Origin: Paenibacillus sp. 481 | Lineage (GTDB): Bacteria > Bacillota > Bacilli > Paenibacillales > Paenibacillaceae | Assembly: GCF_021223605.1 (NCBI RefSeq) | Contig: NZ_CP075175.1 | Coordinates: forward strand, 2,026,001-2,090,000 | Reading direction: 5' to 3' | DNA length: 64,000 bases | In this document: one piece after another, positions 60,348 to 64,000 of the stretch | Position numbering within the stretch: the stretch's first letter is position 1 | Layout: each line of letters begins with the position of its first letter | The notes under the pieces: generated by a model | What the model was told of the DNA's origin: nothing | Databases searched by the model: none | Seen by the model: the letters and a program-made list of their open reading frames with translations, nothing else | Position numbers and translations under genes: made by a program

Positions 60348-61103
60348 TTATTGCCGATTTACATCAACGGAGTAAGTTAGAATTTTAGGGACTTGGACTG
60401 TAAAAATAGAATGAAAAGGAGAATCGTGGGTGCTTTTAACAACTTCACTACTTTTTTTCAACTTATTATTCATATACACTTCTACTCGCTGAGTGATGAT
60501 ATCTCCATATCCAATAGTGATCTCATTTTGATCATATCCTACCGCGCTGTAGTAATCTCGTGAATTGTAAGGGGAAGAAGGATCAGGGCCTGTGTATTCG
60601 GTCGAAACTTCATACGTTTTGGAAATGGTGCCTGTTTCGGTTTGTGTTAATGATGAACTGATTACTTCAAAAATACTTGCGCTTACACTTTGTGAGACTT
60701 CTATCGTTTTGGATTGGGTGACAGATGAGGTTAATCGCTGTGACTGGCCTTTAGCGACACTAATTAACATGACTTGATTCGTCATTGGCTTGGAATCATA
60801 TTTCACGAGCTTAGAACCCATTGTTCGATGGGTTTCGTATTTACATTCATGTTCCACAATTCTTAAGAACCAACTACCCGTATCTTTCGTTTTATTGCAA
60901 TACCTGAGGTCACCTTTGATTTGCATGGGAGAAATGTTGTTCGAACTTGAGGTTCCTTCGCCTTGTGGGCGATAGATTTCATGAATGGTCATGGGTGATT
61001 GGTCTGATGGGTTGGCAGGAGCGGTTGCGGATGAAGCATTCACAGGAGTCGCGATGGAGGCTAACAGTAAACATGTGATCAACATTCTCTTTAACTGTTC
61101 CAA
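60348..61103 (-). CDS. Secreted protein with possible aerolysin/ETX-MTX2-like pore-forming segment
   Basis: A 251-residue secreted protein. The start is TTG, seven bases after AGGAGG. The signal peptide ends near PVNASS. A likely disulfide pair sits in RYCNKT and EHECKY. The middle of the mature protein is a long Ser/Thr-rich amphipathic stretch with alternating residues: SVTQSKTIEVSQSVSASIFE and SLTQTETGTISKTYEVSTEY. Such stretches form the membrane-insertion hairpin of aerolysin-like toxins. The match is by pattern only, and no family name is certain. It is monocistronic. Confidence 0.6.
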   Translation of the reverse strand: MEQLKRMLITCLLLASIATPVNASSATAPANPSDQSPMTIHEIYRPQGEGTSSSNNISPMQIKGDLRYCNKTKDTGSWFLRIVEHECKYETHRTMGSKLVKYDSKPMTNQVMLISVAKGQSQRLTSSVTQSKTIEVSQSVSASIFEVISSSLTQTETGTISKTYEVSTEYTGPDPSSPYNSRDYYSAVGYDQNEITIGYGDIITQRVEVYMNNKLKKSSEVVKSTHDSPFHSIFTVQVPKILTYSVDVNRQ

Positions 61104-61209
61104 TTAATTACCTCCTAGAAAATAGTATTTAGTTGTTGGTTAGATTATACCGTACGAATTCGGAAATCATATAGGACTCAGTACCTGGAAAACGTAAAAG
61201 AACGCAAAC

Positions 61210-61247
61210 AAAGGATGGGCTCACGAGCGAGCACATCCTTTTCTATT
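61210..61247 (-). terminator. Terminator of the YjbR gene
   Basis: AAAGGATG-GCTC and GAGC-CATCCTTT arms (one mismatch, six-base loop), with T-rich flanks on both strands, 61 bases after the YjbR stop. Confidence 0.65.
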
Positions 61248-61307
61248 TTTCAAAAATCATGAATCGGTGTTCTGGTTCTATCATATATGGGCATGTTACT
61301 TGCAGGC

Positions 61308-61652
61308 TCACGAACCGATAGCAGCTCTTTCCGCCTTCGTCATCGACTGAACGACTAGCTCATAGGAATGATCAATGAACGCCTCTATGTCCTCAACGGT
61401 TAGATTCCCGTCTAGCGAGACCGTGTTCCAATGCTTTTTATTTAAATGATAACCTGGCGTGACTTCGGTATGCTGCTCGCGCAGCGCCTCTGCACGTTGT
61501 GGATCACACTTCAAGCTTACGTGAGGGGTTCCGTCCGTTGGAAACAACGCGTACATTTTCTTCCCAACCTTCATAACATGTACATCAGGGCCAAAAGGAT
61601 TGGTCAGGCTCGTCCCTCTTTTGGTCATGCAATAATCAATCCATTTGTTCAT
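61308..61652 (-). CDS. MmcQ/YjbR family DNA-binding-like protein
   Basis: A 114-residue protein with the CyaY-like/YjbR fold: GPDVHVMKVGKKMYALFP, VSLKCDPQRAEALRE, HLNKKHWNTVSLDG (KxHWN signature) and HSYELVVQSM. The family folds like MotA C-domain-type double-wing proteins and may bind DNA, but its role is unknown. No clear ribosome binding site precedes the ATG. It is divergent from the WYL regulator, with 161 bases between. Confidence 0.9.
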   Translation of the reverse strand: MNKWIDYCMTKRGTSLTNPFGPDVHVMKVGKKMYALFPTDGTPHVSLKCDPQRAEALREQHTEVTPGYHLNKKHWNTVSLDGNLTVEDIEAFIDHSYELVVQSMTKAERAAIGS

Positions 61653-61813
61653 TGTGAATTAGGCTCACTTTCTCGTTCAAATGTAAGATAGCAGATGGCC
61701 TTAGCATAGCGAACTTGGTTTGTAAAATCAATCCTGAAAGCCCGCGGTTTCAGGAAGCTTGCCAGCAAGCACTGAGGAAAAGGGATCGAATGTACAGGAA
61801 CGGGGGAAATCGA

Positions 61814-62803
61814 ATGAATCGAACCGATCGACGGATGGCGATCGTGCTTGAACTACGACAGCGACGTGTATGTCGAGCGGAGGACTTGGCTGCGCTGTAT
61901 GAAGTCGGCGTACGCACGATTTACAGAGATATTCAGGCGCTAACAGAAATGGGAGTGCCTATTTCTTCAATCCCCGGCATCGGATATTCGCTGATGGAAG
62001 GGTACTTTTTGCCGCCGGTGCTGCTTCATCCCGAGGAGGCGATGTTGTTGCTGACGGGAGTGGAACATATCGGCGGTAGACTAGATGAATCTTGGTTGGC
62101 GTATGCACAAGGTGCACGCGCCAAGATGAAGGATCTTCTGAACGAGGCCGGACTTCATCGGGTGAAGGACATTCATGGGCAGCTGTGCTTTCTGCCACAT
62201 GATTGTACGGTTACGCCGTTGCACCGTAACAAGACCGAGCCGCTGCTAGGCAGTATGCAGCAAGCCGTGAAGCGCCAGCAAGCGCTGCATATTCGCTATG
62301 AGACGCCTGCTAAGAATAACGGATCGGTCGAGACGGAGCGCACGATCCACCCCTACGGTATTGTGCATACCGGAGATGTGTGGGTAGCAGTTGCCTACTG
62401 CTGCTTGCGCCAAGCGATCCGCCATTTCCGGCTGGATCGAATTCGTGCGCTCGAAGCGCTGGAACAGTATTTTGAACGGCCAGATCACTTCTCATTAGCA
62501 GCGCATATGCCCGCGGATGACCGCAATCTTTTGGTTACAGTCACTTTTCCGTTAAGCTTATCGCAACAAGTGAAGGAATCCCGTTTTTATTACATGGAAT
62601 CTATTGATGAACGTACAGATTGTCTTGTCGTAAAGCTTAAGGCACGGCAAGTGCAAGACGTGATCCCTTGGCTACTTGGTTGGGGCGCACAGGCTCGAAT
62701 TATCGAGCCTTTATCGTTAGCGGAAGCAGTTAAGGAAGAAGCCGCGCGGATTGTGCAAGCTTATTCTACTTCCACATGTTCTTCGGAGTCAGAAACTTAC
62801 TGA
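61814..62803 (+). CDS. YafY-type HTH/WYL-domain regulator
   Basis: A 329-residue regulator. The DeoR-like helix-turn-helix (VCRAEDLAALYEVGVRTIYR) is followed by GVPISSIPGIGYSLMEGYFL. The WYL domain (about residues 140-240) contains HIRYETPAKNN, IHPYGIVHTGDVWVAVAYC and FRLDRIRAL. The C-terminal extension (WCX) follows. WYL regulators respond to nucleic-acid or nucleotide ligands. The ATG at 61814 is taken because GGGGGAAA precedes it; the frame is open 33 codons further upstream. YjbR on the opposite strand is a likely target. Confidence 0.9.
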   Translation: MNRTDRRMAIVLELRQRRVCRAEDLAALYEVGVRTIYRDIQALTEMGVPISSIPGIGYSLMEGYFLPPVLLHPEEAMLLLTGVEHIGGRLDESWLAYAQGARAKMKDLLNEAGLHRVKDIHGQLCFLPHDCTVTPLHRNKTEPLLGSMQQAVKRQQALHIRYETPAKNNGSVETERTIHPYGIVHTGDVWVAVAYCCLRQAIRHFRLDRIRALEALEQYFERPDHFSLAAHMPADDRNLLVTVTFPLSLSQQVKESRFYYMESIDERTDCLVVKLKARQVQDVIPWLLGWGAQARIIEPLSLAEAVKEEAARIVQAYSTSTCSSESETY

Positions 62804-62837
62804 CATAATGGTGTGAGTAACCCTTCACCCGTAAAGC

Positions 62838-62887
62838 AAAAAAGAGCAGGCAACCGATGTTAGTACAGAAGCCTGCTCTTTCTTTTT
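62838..62887. terminator. Bidirectional terminator
   Basis: AAAAAAGAGCAGGC and GCCTGCTCTTTC-type arms with a 20-base loop between the WYL gene and the AHSA1-PDZ gene. Confidence 0.85.
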
Positions 62888-62895
62888 CTAACGGT

Positions 62896-63672
62896 TTAGG
62901 CGCTATATGCGACTGGGTATGGCGCGAGGCCGCTTTGCAGTTGTATGAATCGGCCATCACGCCATATCGTACATGTCAATTGTTCATGAATGTCACATTC
63001 ATTCACGACCATTTCCAATTCAGCGTAGCTACTAATCGCTCTATCGTTCACCTTCGTAATGATGTCTCCTGGCTGAAGACCCGCTTGTTCAGCAGGCGTT
63101 GCTTCACGAACGGATAATACTTTCGTGCCTTGCACAAGTGTGTCCGTGTCCACTCGCTCCTCGCTCTCCCCCACCGTCGTATGCTGAATTCCCAGCCACG
63201 TTTTCCACATATTAGCGCGCCGATCTTGATCGTTTTCATATACACTTTTCAAGTTCTTGAGAAACTCCAACGTCCCATAAGCCATATTCTCTTCCATGGC
63301 TTGTCCTTCCTCTCCGAACGGAAACTCCATCTGATACTCAATTGTCACCCGCACGCCGTCGGCTTCCTGCGCCAACGTCGTAATCGTGAGCGACATGTCT
63401 TCGCTTTGCAATACGAACCGCTTGCAATCAGCAATTTCGGTAATAACGCCTGCTGTATACGCTCCCCATCCGTGAGCCAAATTCATTCGCCCTCCGATAC
63501 GGAAATCGACTTCCGCCTCTCTCGTGTACCACCGATTCAAATGCTTGGGCACTGTAAGCGCCTGCCATACTTTTTCCAAAGGTGCTTGAATGACAATGTC
63601 TCTTTTTACGGACTTAACAGATCTAGTAGACTTAACAGACTCAATAGACTTAGTGGATTGAACGTTACTCAT
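62896..63672 (-). CDS. SRPBCC (AHSA1-like) domain fused to a PDZ domain
   Basis: A 258-residue protein. A short Ser/Lys/Val repeat (TKSIESVKSTRSVKSVKR) precedes an AHSA1/START-like domain with IVIQAPLEKVWQALT and FRIGGRMNLAHGWGAYTAGV. After residue about 165 a PDZ domain follows: KVLSVREATPAEQAGLQPGD, then IITKVNDRAISSYAELEMVV. This pairing is unusual, because PDZ domains usually sit on membrane or secreted proteases. The ATG at 63672 overlaps the end of the ArsR gene by eight bases, so they are coupled. The ArsR-AHSA1 pairing itself is widespread. Confidence 0.88.
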   Translation of the reverse strand: MSNVQSTKSIESVKSTRSVKSVKRDIVIQAPLEKVWQALTVPKHLNRWYTREAEVDFRIGGRMNLAHGWGAYTAGVITEIADCKRFVLQSEDMSLTITTLAQEADGVRVTIEYQMEFPFGEEGQAMEENMAYGTLEFLKNLKSVYENDQDRRANMWKTWLGIQHTTVGESEERVDTDTLVQGTKVLSVREATPAEQAGLQPGDIITKVNDRAISSYAELEMVVNECDIHEQLTCTIWRDGRFIQLQSGLAPYPVAYSA

Positions 63673-63985
63673 GCTTCGTTTCCCCTCTCTCCAGATACAC
63701 TTTAAGATTGGACAACTGGTCTTCAAGTATGTAGCCTAAATCATCAAGCAGGGATTGGTACGCCGTTTGCACCAATGTTCGTTCCAGACAATAAAGCCGA
63801 TATTTCCCTTGCTTCTGTTCACGAATAAGACCTTCATCCAGCAAAATCTGCAAATGCTTCTTAACGGCAGGTTGTGAAATGCTGAAGGATTGCACAATTT
63901 CGGTCTGCGTCTTATCCCCTCTTGCCAGCAAATGCAAGATAGTGCGGCGCGTCGGGTCACCTAGTGCCCGATATATATCAGTCAT
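63665..63985 (-). CDS. ArsR family (ArsR-SRPBCC operon) regulator
   Basis: A 106-residue winged-helix repressor: IYRALGDPTRRTILHLLARG, SISQPAVKKHLQILLDEGLI, then QGKYRLYCLE. No metal-binding cysteines of the ArsR/SmtB kind are seen, as usual for the branch paired with AHSA1 proteins. GGAG lies eight bases before the ATG at 63985, close to the window edge. Its promoter is outside. It should repress its own operon with the AHSA1-PDZ gene. Confidence 0.92.
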   Translation of the reverse strand: MTDIYRALGDPTRRTILHLLARGDKTQTEIVQSFSISQPAVKKHLQILLDEGLIREQKQGKYRLYCLERTLVQTAYQSLLDDLGYILEDQLSNLKVYLERGETKHE

Positions 63986-64000
63986 GTGCACCACTCCATC

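Noticed and set aside
61715-61813. N-terminal extension of the WYL regulator
   Set aside because: Residues before 61814 do not match the family, and the better ribosome binding site serves the ATG at 61814.

Overview
The window reads as chromosomal DNA of a low-to-medium GC, endospore-forming-type Bacillota, most likely Paenibacillus or a close relative. The reasons are strong AGGAGG ribosome binding sites, frequent GTG/TTG starts, long A/T-tailed hairpin terminators, and a gene set typical of Paenibacillaceae (YdjO, copper-amine-oxidase-N secreted protein, MocR, AGCS transporter with tandem glycine riboswitch, many TetR/PadR/ArsR/WYL regulators). There is no rRNA, tRNA, CRISPR array, prophage or recognisable insertion sequence. 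The assignment rests on family resemblance only; no marker gene fixes the species.

Layout. 1-6.2 kb: acetate transporter (cut by the left edge), thiamine-binding protein, small secreted protein, chemoreceptor, and a secreted gamma-glutamyltransferase-like enzyme behind a probable c-di-GMP-I riboswitch. 6.4-9.1 kb: TetR regulator, a 183-bp interspersed repeat, mug, and three adjacent simple-sequence tracts. 9.1-13.6 kb: CitA/DcuS-type two-component system, methyltransferase and a tricarboxylate-binding lipoprotein without its membrane partners. 13.8-19.6 kb: MFS exporter, XRE-TPR regulator, PadR/acyltransferase-like operon and an orphan RepB-type primase-fold protein. 19.7-24.4 kb: His-rich lipoprotein with an OmpR-type two-component system, then two tandem paralogous secreted proteins.

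24.8-40.4 kb is the centrepiece. Seven minus-strand genes in close array encode a secreted/anchored vWA protein, a 1129-residue tubulin/FtsZ-like protein, an 853-residue unknown protein, a membrane vWA protein, a beta-rich protein, a zinc-ribbon GTPase and a GAP1-like membrane-anchored protein. A divergent pair (49-residue membrane protein plus zinc-ribbon membrane protein) starts from the same intergenic region. Together they look like one membrane-associated, nucleotide-dependent cytoskeletal or conflict/stress apparatus that I cannot match to a characterised pathway.

40.6-64 kb is a mosaic of short operons: YdjO, TetR/DUF2306 with shared operators, a seven-repeat secreted protein, a 74-residue protein that is 46% methionine, a second copy of the 183-bp repeat, a MocR regulator that has lost its PLP-binding lysine, DegV, a PAF-acetylhydrolase-like lipase, the glycine-riboswitch-controlled AGCS transporter, a retropepsin-like protease pair, TetR/DUF3995 with a divergent sulfatase, a secreted possible pore-former, YjbR, a WYL regulator, and an ArsR/AHSA1-PDZ operon cut close to the right edge.
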